Assembly: GCA_025738555.1 (NCBI GenBank)
Contig: JAOVFP010000004.1
Location: 2,480,001-2,544,000, forward strand
Length of the DNA stretch: 64,000 nucleotides
Direction: 5' to 3'
From: Cyathus striatus
Taxonomy: Eukaryota; Basidiomycota; Agaricomycetes; Agaricales; Nidulariaceae
Shown here piece by piece: positions 46,805 through 61,500 of the stretch. The position numbers and the translations under genes were made by a program. Numbering within the stretch: position 1 is the stretch's first letter; every line of letters starts with the position of its first letter. The notes under the pieces are model-generated. The model had not been told where the DNA came from, ran no database searches, and worked only from the letters and a program-made list of their open reading frames with translations.

Positions 46805-49800
46805 TGTACTTTAGAATGGAAGAGACAAGAGGATGATGCTGCAGATGACGGAGCTTAAGGCGGGAGGAAGTGATGTCATAGTGGCGAGGTGTGATCGATG
46901 TGATCATCGACGTCCGGGATATATGGTAATGTGGGGCGGGTGTACATAGTTGTTTGACGACATTGCTAGAACCTTTTAGTGGAGTGGAGTGTGTAATGAG
47001 TTCGATAAGCACTTATGAAAACCTACTGTACGGACAAGAGTCTATGTCCCGACGTTGTAACCCCAGTGTAAACTAAAAGCACTTCCAAATGAACAAAAAT
47101 CGTCAGGCTACAGAATTAATCATAGTTGAGTACCTGGACATATGCCTGTTAGGCACGTTCAAAGGTCCCATGGGAAAGTCTTCATGGCCATTTCAAAAAT
47201 AGCACGATTCTGCATGCCTGCTTGGAAGCAGAAGAAAAGCGACAGAATTAACCCTATCGAATTCGGAAGTCTGAAAGATAAGTCCGTGCCATTCACTTAG
47301 ACCTGCAACGAAGGACGACTCGTCTTGTTGCGGAGTTAGCGTGACATCTTGCCAGCGCCGAGCGATAAGAACCAAATACCTGTAAAGCACGGCTATACGA
47401 ATAATCTTTATCATTTCGTCCAATGTCCCTACCTTAAAATATTTCGAATCAGCAATGAAAAATAGAAGAGACAACTACAGATGCGCCTGAGAATGACATG
47501 AGACGTTCTGAACAGCCAAAGGGTCCAAGGATAGCATTTCTGGTGCTTAGGATGGAACAACGGACATGTTACATAAGTAGCCAGTGAATTGGGGGTGACC
47601 AAACTGTTATCTAATTTCTAGGTCTTGACTCTTGACATGGCACTTCCGCTGCTGCCGAGGCACCGATCGTCGAAGGACGCGACAAGCTAACCTGATACAG
47701 GCTACGAGGGCCTTGCGAAGGCCACTCATAAGTGCGGTATCATTCCAACTTCGGCGTCGGCCTGCCGATAAATGAATGATTATTGATAAATTGATGATAA
47801 GTTTAAACGGAACAGACATACTAAATATTGACGTGGGGCTATGAACATCTCGGCATCGCTCTTTGCACTGTCGAGGTATCAATTATTGAATAACTCTAAA
47901 TGCAACCTAAGAGATTCCAGCTTCGGCGATCGTGACAACAACTTAAATAATGATAGAGATACACATTTTTGTTATTATATGTCGGACAAGACGTTTGATA
48001 ATCTAGCCTTAGGCTCATCAAATCCCCTCCCATGATTTCACGTGGTCTATGTCTATTCCGGATAGGTAGTACCTAAGGCTAAGGTAGCTCTATGCGAGCT
48101 ACAGTATCACTCGTGTTGGCTTACCAATAATATTAGTATGAAAAATCATACTTATCAACAGAATACAATACACCTCAGACAAGGGTGAATCAGATCGTTG
48201 TAAATATGGTACAACCCGATGTATGTAACAATTAGAATAGCTGTTTAAATATATTAAGTGTCTGATTTTCGAGCAAATTTTGAATATGCACAACAATATG
48301 ATAACCATCTGATCCATGCAAAATACTTACAATAAGATCCATGATCCCATCCGATCTAGGCCAATCGGAAATTTTTCGGGGGCTCGGTTCATGTCACACA
48401 TTTAAATTCGGTGCGAAACAATTGGAACAATAGACAGATTTATTACTCGTTTTAAAATTTGCTAATGGATCTGGCACCTTACATATTTTACAGCATATTC
48501 TAATTATTAAGGAAATCGGGGTGCACCATATTTACACTGACCCGATTTAGGCCTGTCTGAGGTGATAGTGTCTTGACGAGAGGAGGCTTCACCCTGGGCT
48601 CTCTCTTCAATGCAAACGCCGTCGAGGTGTCAATCATTAAGCTCGAGTGGCACTAAACCCGGGCTACCTTGAGCATCAGTGTCATTCTACCGTTGGTCAC
48701 GTCGGTCTGCCAACAGTGAAGCTGTGTTCAGAAGGGCCAATTTTAAAGTGATAGTTATTTTTGACGAAGTATAGCAATCCATCATGTATTACTTACTTTG
48801 TCAGGCGTATAAATCTATTATCTTGGGCACAACTTTCGTTAGTATTGAATGATAATCATTGGAGCTCGAAGCCAAGACAATGCATATACGAATCATTTCA
48901 GCTTCGGCTTCAACTTTCCGTTAGTAGCAAGTTAGTAGGCTTGATATATCCCAAATATGAATGTCCTGACGTATTCGTTGGCGTCATGGTCTTGCTATTG
49001 TCACTGTCAAATATCAATCTTTTAGTAGCTGTACAACTAGCCTAAGACGTAAGCACCCGTCTCATTTCATCGGCTCTAACTATAACATACTTCAAACTTT
49101 ATACCATGTGAAAAATCACGCGAATGAAGTATGTATCTGCGCTCAAAAGTGGCATGAGAGGCATCAAAAGAATTGCGGTGCATCTCAGAATAACCTGAAA
49201 GCGGCGTGCTATCGATGTCGCCACAATCATTCCTTGCAGTGCTGTTAGTCTACCTCGACAAATTTATCATGGGAAAGTGACGGGTATTGTGCGCATGCCA
49301 AAAACAAACATAATATTTCAAAGTGTTAAGTGCCAGTCAGTGCACACCACTTCGACAAGGTGGCAATTCCTCGACCTCTCTATTCCGTAGGATGTGTGAA
49401 AATCATTGAGGATAAAGTATGGGAGCTGATCATCTCAGTTTGTATCATTCTGCTGTAGTTTTACGCCTATATCAATTCGCGGAGAAGGAATGAAAGTATG
49501 GGGAGGCACTCAGGATCTTGTTATAGTCAACACCAATCGCTTGCTACTATCGGTGCATCTACATCATAATATCTCCCAAACTTGTCGCCTGCTTACCTTG
49601 ATAGTCCTATAAATACCGCACTTTTCTCCCGGACCCCGGTGGGCCCTTTCGTAGGCTTGCCACGATTTTGTTAGATTGAGCTATGGCCGAACAGGTTAAT
49701 GATGTGCACTTGAGCTCATGATTAGAAGGAATGTGCATCTGTCGTAAATCGTACTTTGGTTAATGACGGTGGGTGTGAAGACACGAAGAGGGAGACTGGT

Positions 49801-50900
49801 GCAATGCAGGGAAGTTGCAAGGAGGTGCGCTGGCCGCTGGTGCCGCCAAAGCCGCGTTAGGCCGTTACTGATATGCGAGTGGTCACATACACGTGATGCA
49901 GTTGCAGTTTCGTTTACAACTTGTTACCAACAGTATGTAGTAAATTGGTAGTAACTAGTACAAGTACCTAATTGTTTTAGAAATATGTAAATAGCTTAGT
50001 CTCAACCACCGCTGGCCATTATATATCAAGTCCCAAATCTCTACTACGATTCAGCTACATACCTAGGCATCCATCCTAATAATAGACTCCTGGGACTTCG
50101 GTACATATGTTAATCGATAGAAGTGGGAACACAAGAGCGACTTGGCGATAGACACGGAATACTAAGTGAGATTTTGCCGTCTTACGATTGTCTTAGAAAT
50201 GCACTGTCAAGCGCAGTGGCGTTCGGTCTAAACTCCATTTTTTTTCCGTTTTCACCACGTGCACCGAGGGGTCAAGGAGGTACTAATTTTATTCTGCCGA
50301 CTTGTGCAATATGTCCCCTAAATAACTTCGCCAAAGCTCTCATCAAGTTCTCATTGCGAGTATATTTGGATAATATGTCCGTAGTACGTATCACCAAGGA
50401 TAACCGTTTTGAATGCACATATCTAGGAAGCGACCTTCTTCTGATTTCTAGCTACTATCGGTTAAAATCGTAGATACTTTGATTCATCATATATTTTAAT
50501 ATGCGGGCCATTTTTACACCGAGTCGTCCAAAGACCGCTATAATGATTTACATTCTTTAAGAAGTGGTTCTATGAGTCTTATGTTATCAGAATGTTCCGA
50601 TGAGCTCGTTGATTCTCTAATCAATCGATCACTAAGGAACATAAACGAGCCATTCTTGTATACCAGGCATGTCGTTCTGGCCTTGTTCCTTTTAACATGT
50701 ATAATGACAGAAGTGTGGTCCAGCTCCACATGCCAAGATGTAAATGTCAGATTGGCTGTTAGATGCTTACAAGATACGACCATGGCGGCCCGTAATATCA
50801 CACGTTGACAATCTCTAGTATTATAATATTATTTACTATGCCAGAAACATCACTCTCTGCTACTAATTAACTATCTTATCATTACATACTCTGTAAATAA
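46805..50900. other. Gene-poor interval left of the cluster
   Basis: No gene is supported. Related GC-richer patches occur at about 47640-47780, 47855-47935, 48575-48720 and 48890-48910: GTCGAGGT(A/G)TCAAT, CAGCTTCGGC and GTCGG(C/T)CTGCC recur among them, which suggests fragments of one degenerate repeat. CTATAAATACC at about 49608 resembles a TATA box but no reading frame follows it. Confidence 0.45.
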
Positions 50901-50907
50901 GATATGT

Positions 50908-52992
50908 CTATAATTCGTCTCTACTCAGCCTATTTCTCCTTGTAAGTGTTGCCATTAATCTTTGTGGCTTATGCATAAACCCTTCAACGGTCGGCATACT
51001 CTGCTCCCTTAGCTCTATCTTGTAATGAAGCAACATCATCGCCAAGATCAGGCGCATCTCAATGAAGGCTAAACTTAGATCGAAATCAGTTTGTAATTTC
51101 TCAACACAGCAGTGAAGCACATACTTCCGTCCTAGCTGTGAGAATAATTGTCAATATCAAGTTTTTTCAGCACACAAAATAGGTCAATGACAAACACTTA
51201 CACAAGCCCTTGGACCCCGCCCAAATGTTAGAAGATATGGCTTTAGATCATCCGAATCTAACCATCGTTCTGGTCTAAAATTCTCTGCATCACCCCAGAT
51301 CTCCTGGTGTTATTATATTAGTGCATTTATTAGGTATGCGATTGTCGAGTATTATACCTACAGGGTCATGTTGGATGGTGAACGCTGGTATGGAGACCTC
51401 AGTCTATAGACAGAAGTAATCAGATTCCTGGAGACGAGTTGGTAGTGGTCTTTGCGTACGCCTTCCGGAATTTCATACCCACAACAAACTATTCCTCCAG
51501 TTGGAACCACTCTGTGAAGGCCTATCGCTGTTGTAGCATGATATCGAAGTCTGAGTTGAGTGATGTGAATGCCGTGAACTGGGTTCGAATTTGTTCACCG
51601 ACGTACCCTTCGTAGATGACTGCGTCAAGATATGGTATATTCTTAACGAGATCGTAGGTCAATGATCTATCACCAATTTCTGATTCCAAGTTCTCCACCA
51701 GCTTAAAATAGACAGGTTGATGGGTGAGCGTTAGGAACATTATTGCTGCTAAAGAACTTGATGTTGTATCAGACCCAGCAATTCTATCTCACTTTCTTCA
51801 GCGTGATGGGTAAACATCAGCGAAATATAACACTTACAGTAATGTTACTGTTTCCGCGGTCAACTCGACAATTGATTCAGTTGTGTGTACATCAACCATC
51901 TCTCCGTGTGCATCGATTAGTTTTGTAAGCAGATCGGCACGGCGAGTTTGTGCCTCTAAACGTTTCATGATACACCGACGGGCAAAGTCTGCAAGGCCAA
52001 CTGACGATTTACATCCCTTCTGGAATAATGGATCTGGAATCCATTTTGCTATTTTACCTAAAATTGGCCAAATTCCGATTATAGCTGACAGATGTTCGCG
52101 CTGATTATAACAGTTGTGTCAAAAAAACTGCAGAAATAGAAAAGTTGCGGCGATACCTCATCAACCAGTGAAATAGCATGCTCTTGGTCTATTTTTCCAT
52201 CAGAACGCTGAACTTCGACGATATCCGAACGCTGTAGTAAGTCAATAGCTCAGTGCTAGTTCATAAAAAGTAACTTCAAAGGTACCTTATTTACCATTCC
52301 GATTGCTTCCCCAAAAGCCAAGTCGGAGAGTATGTCGAATGCGAGATGGTTCAGCCATTCAAGTACATCTATCACTTCTCCCGTATCACTGATCTTATTT
52401 AGCTCCTGAAAGAATTGTTGCAGAGAATTCTCGATTAATGCAGTGCATTTCCGTAACGACTCGTAGGAGAAGGCCCGCGAAAGAAGTTTACGTTTTCTCG
52501 AATGTTCATTACGATCAGTGGTAGAAAATACTGACGGCGTTTCGCAAACGAATGCATCGTAAAACTTGGATTTGTCGAGCGCACGAGTGCCTTGTCCGAA
52601 GACAGTGTCTATCTCTGTATAATCTGAAATTGAAATATGACGAGGTGATATACGAACTATCTTTCCAAATTTCTGAATTTGTGCTCCAATTAGCATTTAC
52701 TCCGACATGATTATATTAAGACGAACCTTGTGTAACTCATTTACTGCAATATATCTCTTACCCATGCGAGCTTGGTACGCTAACCAAGCAGGAGAGAGCC
52801 TTGTAATAAATGGACCAGGTATTTTACTGAGGGGATCGCGCCTCTTTGAATTCCAATGTATGAAACAGATAATGCATGCAGCAGCATACAATGCTCTAAG
52901 AAAATTATGAAGGTATCATCGTAAGTGATTTTCAGCGAAAAGGGGGTCTCTACACACAATTGCCTATAGTCTTCTGTAAGATAGAACAACAT
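50908..52992 (-). CDS. Cytochrome P450, CYP53-like (benzoate hydroxylase type)
   Basis: Splicing gives a complete P450. The proposed start is MLFYLTEDYRQ at 52992 joined to a membrane anchor ALYAAACIICFIHW and the proline-rich hinge DPLSKIPGPFI. FGKIVRISPRHISISDY and KFYDAFVCETPSVFSTTDRN, then EHSRKRKLLSRAFS, follow the pattern of benzoate 4-monooxygenase-type P450s. The I-helix oxygen-binding motif is IAGSDTTSS (about 51775). The K-helix ExxR is EGLR, formed across an intron at about 51540-51590. The PERF-like motif is FRPERW (about 51275). The heme loop FGRGPRACLGR has its Cys codon at 51202-51204, directly before an intron. The C-terminus ends at 50908. No stop or frameshift is needed. The likely role is to hydroxylate an aromatic intermediate of the neighbouring cluster. 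The start exon and about nine introns were placed by eye. Confidence 0.87.
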
Positions 52993-53951
52993 ATCTGCGA
53001 AATTGCCTTTGTTAAACTGATGTACGAGGTTTAGAACGAGGGGAATGGTTAAGATATGATGTCGGTCGAAATGTTCATTTATATATACGCTCCCTGTACT
53101 TTTCCGCACTGTCGGTATCATTTGTTCGGACGAAATATGTGCTTTATTGGTTACCTAAGCTGTGATTCCATGGATGTCAGTCGCAGTTAAGTTAGCAATA
53201 AATGTAATAAGTCCTGAAGGCGCAGAGTGAACGAGACTTAAACATGTCTTTCTATGCATAGCGTTACCCCATCCTTCCGTAATTGAATATATATTCTGCA
53301 GCATACAATGAACGAATTTACTTATAATATAAAGTATTTGAACGTTATGAATTGTACATTATGGAAAGATGCTGAAAAGGTACGCTACCGAACCACCAGC
53401 ACTTTTAAGGTAGCAAATTACTATAAAGGTTGCCATCTGGTTGAATCATCCCGGCATCCCGAAGGAAGTTTATGCTAAGGAGGGTATCTTCATTTCCAAT
53501 GCATGCATACATAGCAGAAGCTATTCATGGTGAAACATCTGAGATCCGTGCCAATGTCGGAAGTAACTGAATGCGATGGTTTTACTTATCAATGACGTAA
53601 CCATCGGGGCGCTCATGCCACTGACAGTAAGGTTTGAAGGGTTGCAGGTTAAGCTATACAAGGGTGACAATGGACAAGTTTACAAGAAGGAATAAAGTTA
53701 AGCAAATACTATACCCTGAGTCATTTTTCATTGATGCATTTATTGCATATCAGTGTGACAAATAAACTTATTCTCAGCACAGATAAGTTCATATACATGC
53801 CTGTAAAAATTCTCATTTACTGTTTTTCCCGTAGGCACGTCCCCGTCAAAGAGTGAAGTGACCTTTTTAATCACTACTATCGACAAGATATATAGAAGTA
53901 GAATGAGTGATCAGGTTCCCGCTATTTCATATACGTTCTCAGGAGTCAGAT
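52993..53951. other. Intergenic region between P450 and oxygenase
   Basis: About 960 bp holding the P450 promoter side and the oxygenase 3' side. No further gene, RNA or repeat was recognised. Confidence 0.55.
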
Positions 53952-55346
53952 CTAGACTGCAGCTTTGATGTGTTCAGTTCCCCTGCTTTCGAGGTATGCG
54001 TCAACTCTCTGTAAGTTAAATATAATTAGTACCGCGTGATTGTCTCAAAGTACTTAGTACTTACTTTTTTATTATCGGTTCTCCACTTACTCTGCCTGCG
54101 ATAAAACCAATCCTTCGCAGTAGCTCCAGGTCGATAAATGGAGGGATTATCACTCTTAGAAACAGATTCAGCTATAATGTAGCTTTCGCTCTCAAGGGCG
54201 TTAAGAACCGTGGAGTTCCCGGGTCGACTGAAATAAACCAAAGACCACCTTTCATATTTTGATTGAGGTCCCGGTGGGGGGCTAGTATGAAGGGTAATAT
54301 ACTATAAGAGGAGGATGAGCAAGTGCAAGACTTACACCACACGATGCACACATGATTTTAGAATTCCACCGCTAATAAGGTTCAAAGCGTCTCCAATATT
54401 ACATATAGCGTGTCCTTGGCGAGGCTACCGTAGATTAAATAACTAATACGAACTGCTAGTCAATTTTATATGCAACGTACTATAACATATTTCCAAACTG
54501 TGTCACCTGGCAGAAGAACCTGCAGTCCTCCTATTTCATTGATCAAAAAAGACAAGCTTATATTTAATATAGCAACGTTAGCAACTTGAAAGAATGTATT
54601 TGATATAATAACAAACCTTCCAAAATCTGTATGAGCACCCAGAGCAATTTTATCTTCGTCGGGTTTACTAATTATTGGAACTTTGATGCACCTTGCTTCA
54701 CTAATGCTCGACTCTTCAATTGAATGTAGGCGTCCCAGCGAACCCACAGGTAGATCAAGATATTCATTAAATATCTCGATAAGTGTTTTCGTGATACCGA
54801 CACATTCATTCACAAATGGCTTTACGACAGTTTCCATGCTGGTGCTTATTGGCTCTGGATATTTCTGATGCTGAACTTCGGGAAATGACAGTGCGTCATC
54901 CTTAGCAATGTTTATGAATTCAGCTATATCCTTTGATCCTTTCAGATCGACATATGTTGCTCCTGCCGCTTTGTATCTTCAACAAGGGTTATTAGTAAGG
55001 TTTGATCTAAATAATTGAATTATATACCCAAAAGAACCGCCAGAATCACCCTGCCAGAATTTCATCTTTTCCTCGAAGTCAAGTTCCATGGTTTGACGTC
55101 CTATATCAAACATAGACGTTATGAGATTGTCAACACTATGGTTCTTCAAGCTAAATATGGAGGGCCTAAACTGAGACTGACGAAAAACAGCAGAATTGAT
55201 TAAACGCACTACCAAAATCCTAAAGTCGTCGCTGCTTCCCATAACTTATGCTTCTCAAATGAATCGCCAGTCAATAATAATGCATAGTCAATGACTGGCA
55301 AAGAAACAACAGGAATGTCACTGGGAAAAGGAGGGACGTCTGGCAT
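53952..55346 (-). CDS. 2-oxoglutarate/Fe(II) oxygenase, isopenicillin N synthase type
   Basis: Starts MPDVPPFPSDIPVVSLPVID at 55346 and ends RVDAYLESRGTEHIKAAV at 53952 after splicing about six introns. The N-terminal DIOX_N region (LWEAATTLGF joined to LKNHSVDNLI) precedes FGYKAAGATYVDLKGSKDI and the FINIAKDDALSFPEV stretch. The metal ligands of the core are in GAHTDFG (His codon 54631-54633, Asp codon 54625-54627) and SCVHRVV (His codon 54344-54346). Arg-x-Ser for 2-oxoglutarate is RWS (54250-54242). GGLQVLLPGD is the typical strand before the distal His. All key residues are present and no break is needed. The family oxidises small molecules in the cytosol using 2-oxoglutarate (isopenicillin N synthase itself does not). 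The substrate here is unknown. It is divergent from the halogenase. Confidence 0.87.
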
Positions 55347-55751
55347 AGTTGAGGATACCAAAGGAATCAGTTTGGATCCGTGGTAGATACTTAACTCAAC
55401 ACTCACATGAATAAATACCGTATACAAACATATAAACACAAACAAGCACGTTGTTGAAAGACCATATACTTAATCGGGCCGTGACATTCCTTGACATACG
55501 GATACATCAAGCGCGTGGTGTGTACTATAGTATATTTACGGACGATAGAAATCAAAGTGAATACAATGTCCGAGGTGATGGTGCGCTCATCAAATGCATC
55601 TTAAGATATCCCCATCCAGAGGGTTATGCATTTATGTATTACATTCTCACAGTTGCATCCTCAAATATAGTGAGATCCATCTGAAACGTATGAAGTTAGG
55701 GTATAAGATGCCTAATGTTCAATTCTTGTGGTATTCAGATATATCACCAAA
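55347..55751. promoter_or_regulatory. Shared divergent promoter of oxygenase and halogenase
   Basis: About 405 bp separate the start codons of the two divergent genes (55346 minus, 55752 plus), so they probably share regulatory sequence. No clear TATA box was identified on either side. ACACTCACATGAATAAATAC lies 60-80 bp from the oxygenase start. Confidence 0.55.
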
Positions 55752-57780
<2,029 letters not shown>

Positions 57781-58564
57781 GGTTCCCTGCTTCGTTCCTC
57801 AGATTATCATAATCACATGTTTGTCAAGTAAGAATATGGTACTTCTCTCCATATTATGCTCTACATTCGGCTGTAAATTCAGAGGATAATCTATTTTTGT
57901 TAAGCTACTGGCGAAAAAAGAGCCTTATACTTCATGCGCTAAAACAGCGCCGACATGCGGCCCGGAAAACCCGCCAGCTTTCGATGCCACCGCTTAGGGC
58001 CTCAACATGATGATACACAGTTACACTAACGCACTTCTCCTTGCGTATTTATATCATTAATGCACTATACCACTAAACTACTACTATGAGTGATATTTGA
58101 TGAGGCATGGTGTGCTCGCGTCCGCGGCCGCACAGTCTCCTATATAAGTCGCACCCTAAAGATGAAGCGTCAATCACCAGGCTACTCGTGACATTCAGTG
58201 ATTTGGTCCTTGGTTCTAACATTGGTCAATCTATGATATCAGCGCGGCATTATGTGAAATACATCATAAGAATCCCAAATTTACATACTCCTCGATATTA
58301 ATATGAGAATTTCGACTTCGTGACTGGGCGCCCTGGTTGAAGGAAGCTGAACCTAAATAGCAAGGTTTATGCCGATCAAATAGCTTTCTCGGTCATCTTG
58401 TCGGGGTTTCCGAAAGGCATTATAGCCGCAACACATGTCTATAGTTGTGTAGGACTATTCTTAATCGTATGCTCCTCGGTTGGACCCACCAAGAACCCAC
58501 AGCCACACAATAAACCATAAAGGAGGCAGCATTGAGCATCCATGAGTAAGCTCTTACCGCTATC
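57781..58564. promoter_or_regulatory. Intergenic region upstream of the NRPS-like gene
   Basis: About 780 bp. CTCCTATATAAGTCG at 58137-58151 contains TATATAAG, a possible TATA box, but it lies about 415 bp from the ATG and would need a long or spliced leader. A NotI-type GCGGCCGC sits just upstream of it at about 58124. No gene was seen. Confidence 0.4.
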
Positions 58565-61500
58565 ATGTCTGACCCTTTCCTTCTGCAAATTCCTAAGACC
58601 TTTTCTTCCAGTCCTAAATTCAATTTTCACATACCACCGCTCGACGGTTCCTTGACGGTTCCGCAGATTTATGACTGGCACCTTGAACATAACGCTGATT
58701 ATCCGTTTTTTACATTTTACTCGGAGGGGCAACATACAACCTTAACCTATAGCTCTGTAGTGCCAGCAATGCATCGAGCGGCGAAACTTGCTTCTTCATT
58801 TGATCGAAATGATAACGCAAGACCAATAGAGACAATCGCTATCTTATCTTCGTCTGGTAAGCGCTGTACAAAGTATTCCCACACCCTCTCATTATGTGAT
58901 CAGATACTGTCAGCTATTTTAGCACGATGGTTGGGATCATGCAACTGGGGGTTCCAGTTTTCCCGATATCTCCAAGGAATTCCGCTCCTGCAATTGCTAA
59001 GCTTTTGGAGCTTACGCATGTTAGCCACATACTCGTTGGAACGGAACCAGTCCTCCAGAAGTTGATTGCTGACGTTGTAAACTTAACACGCAATCACCAT
59101 CGACTTAAAGACTTACGAATAGGAGACATGTTCTCTTACGACCAGTTGTTTACAAAAGTTGAAAAAGAGGACTGGAATCCGGTTACTCCTTTGACGCATA
59201 ACTCCAGTACCGACTACCATTCTCCACTAATATACGTCCATTCCAGTGGTAAGTCCGATCCTGTAAGCAGCAAGCTGTTCAGTTATTTCACAAGTGTGTA
59301 TTAGGATCGTCTTCTTCTATGCCGAAGGCTATGAAATGGACACATGCTTCGCTTTTGCAAGTTGCTATAACACCGTGTATGTGAGATTCTACCAGAGTAA
59401 CTGCTATGTTCTCTAACCATCTCATCTCTACAAGACTTTGGAGCGTACGATCTCCGCGGCGAAATCTTTGGGATGCATCATATCCCCATGCCTCATGCAA
59501 TCGGCCTCAATTACCTTGCTTGGGCGGTAATATCAACCGTAATACCATGATTTTTGTATGTACAAACTAACAATAACATTAGACCAGTGGGATTATTCTT
59601 GCAACCTTTCCCCCCGGCAACACGCCCAGGATTCCGAATCCACAGATTGTATTGGAAGCTTTCCGCGAATGTGAGGTAGCATATTCTATCTGCCCGCCAA
59701 CTTTCCTGGAGGTAATAGTATGATTTTTTAAATCTACACACGCACTGATATCGACGCCCATTATTAGACCTGGTCAAAAGACCAAAATGCTATCCAACAA
59801 CTAACGAAGCTTAAAGGCTTGGTGATTACTCCATGTTGCTATTTACAAATTAATTCAGTTAATTTACGTCTGGATAAATAGGTCTTCGGTGGCGCTCCAT
59901 TGCGCAAGTCAGCAGGCGATAAGCTCGTCCAAAATGGTGTCAAAGTAATATCAATTCTCGGGTGGTGTGTGGCTTGTTGTTCTCCTATCGAACAGAGTTT
60001 AAACCATACCTAATAGCTCCGAAGGAGGTGTTATCGCATCGATGCTAACAGGTATCTACTTATTATATATTGGCTGTAGTTGACATTGACTCGCTGAAGA
60101 ATTTCAGGGAATGGACTGGGAATACATGTCCATTAATCCTCATTGCAATGCTAAATTCATCCCTGAGGGTAACGAGCTGTATCATATGATATTAGTTGTG
60201 CGTTGTGTAAACTTTCATTGCAGTAAATGGAAATCTGCACTAAATACTTTTATAGAGACAACCAACTCACGTGCTCTACGTGATAAACGCAAAACACGAA
60301 GGCCAAGACGCGTATGCAACCGGTGATCTTTACAGTCCACATCCTACCAAACCCGGGTTTTGGAAGATTCATGGAAGGGCAGACGATCAAATTACCCTGT
60401 CTACAGGGAAAAAAGTCAACCCCAAGTCTCTCGGTAAGGGTACAACCAGATGGTATCGAGATTCGTACTGACAATGAGCATAGAAAATGGCTTGAAGGAA
60501 CATCCATTAGTACAGATGGCGGTAGTATTTGGGACAGGACAAACACGAATTGGTATAATTGTTTCACCGGAGAAAAGCTTAAAGGATGACGGGGACATCT
60601 CCAACTTGATTGATTCTATCTGGTAGTTCGCCCCTCTAACTGCTCGAATTGAGTTAATCCCGTGTACATCCTAGGCCAAAGATCGAAGAGTATAACATTG
60701 TCTCTTCAACATACGCAAAGTTATTTAAAGAGGTCAGGATCTAGCGACCTCTGCATGTGATTATATGAACTGACCAATGCGTTTGAAATCTTGCAGATGA
60801 TTATTCTGACTACACTTGATAAACCAATCCCAACAACGGACAAAGGAACTATTAAACGTAATCAACTCCTTGCACTTTACGAAAAAGAAATACAGGATGC
60901 GTATTCCGAACAGAACCTCGGATCACAAGAAAGCGACATTGTTACGCCTAAAGATTGGACTTGTCAAAATTGCATAGAATTCCTGAAAGAGTTAATAAAT
61001 AAAATGCTTCCTATGCCAGTCAAGGACGAAACGTCTAATATATTTGATTATGGTTGTGACAGGTGAACTTCTTATGTTGCTACATCCAGCTCTTTACTAA
61101 TGAAATACCAGTGTGCTCGCTACTCGGATCAGAAACTCGATAGTAAACGCCTTCCGCCTCACCGGATTAGAAAAACTTGTCGGTTTCCTCCCACAGAATC
61201 TCCTTTATCAACAACCCACATTTTCTTCCCTCGCAAACTTTGTATCTGCCGTGGCACACAGTGATGGATCCTCGGAGAACTTACCTTCAGCTTCTGTAGA
61301 GCAAAGAAAACAATATTTAGAAGATTTGCGTCGGCGCTTATTGTCTCAAATTAACGCCAGGTACAACGGAGCGAGCAAGAAGAGTTCCAAAGACGTCATT
61401 TTGGTCACTGGAACCACTGGTGGTTTAGGTTCTCATGTTCTAGCTACACTGGCGTCCTCTGAGGAGGTTTCGTGGGTGTATGCGTTGAACAGACCGTCGA

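Noticed and set aside
58137..58151. TATATAAG as the core promoter of the NRPS-like gene.
   Set aside because: It is about 415 bp from the start codon and no leader intron was evident; kept only as a possibility in the intergenic entry.
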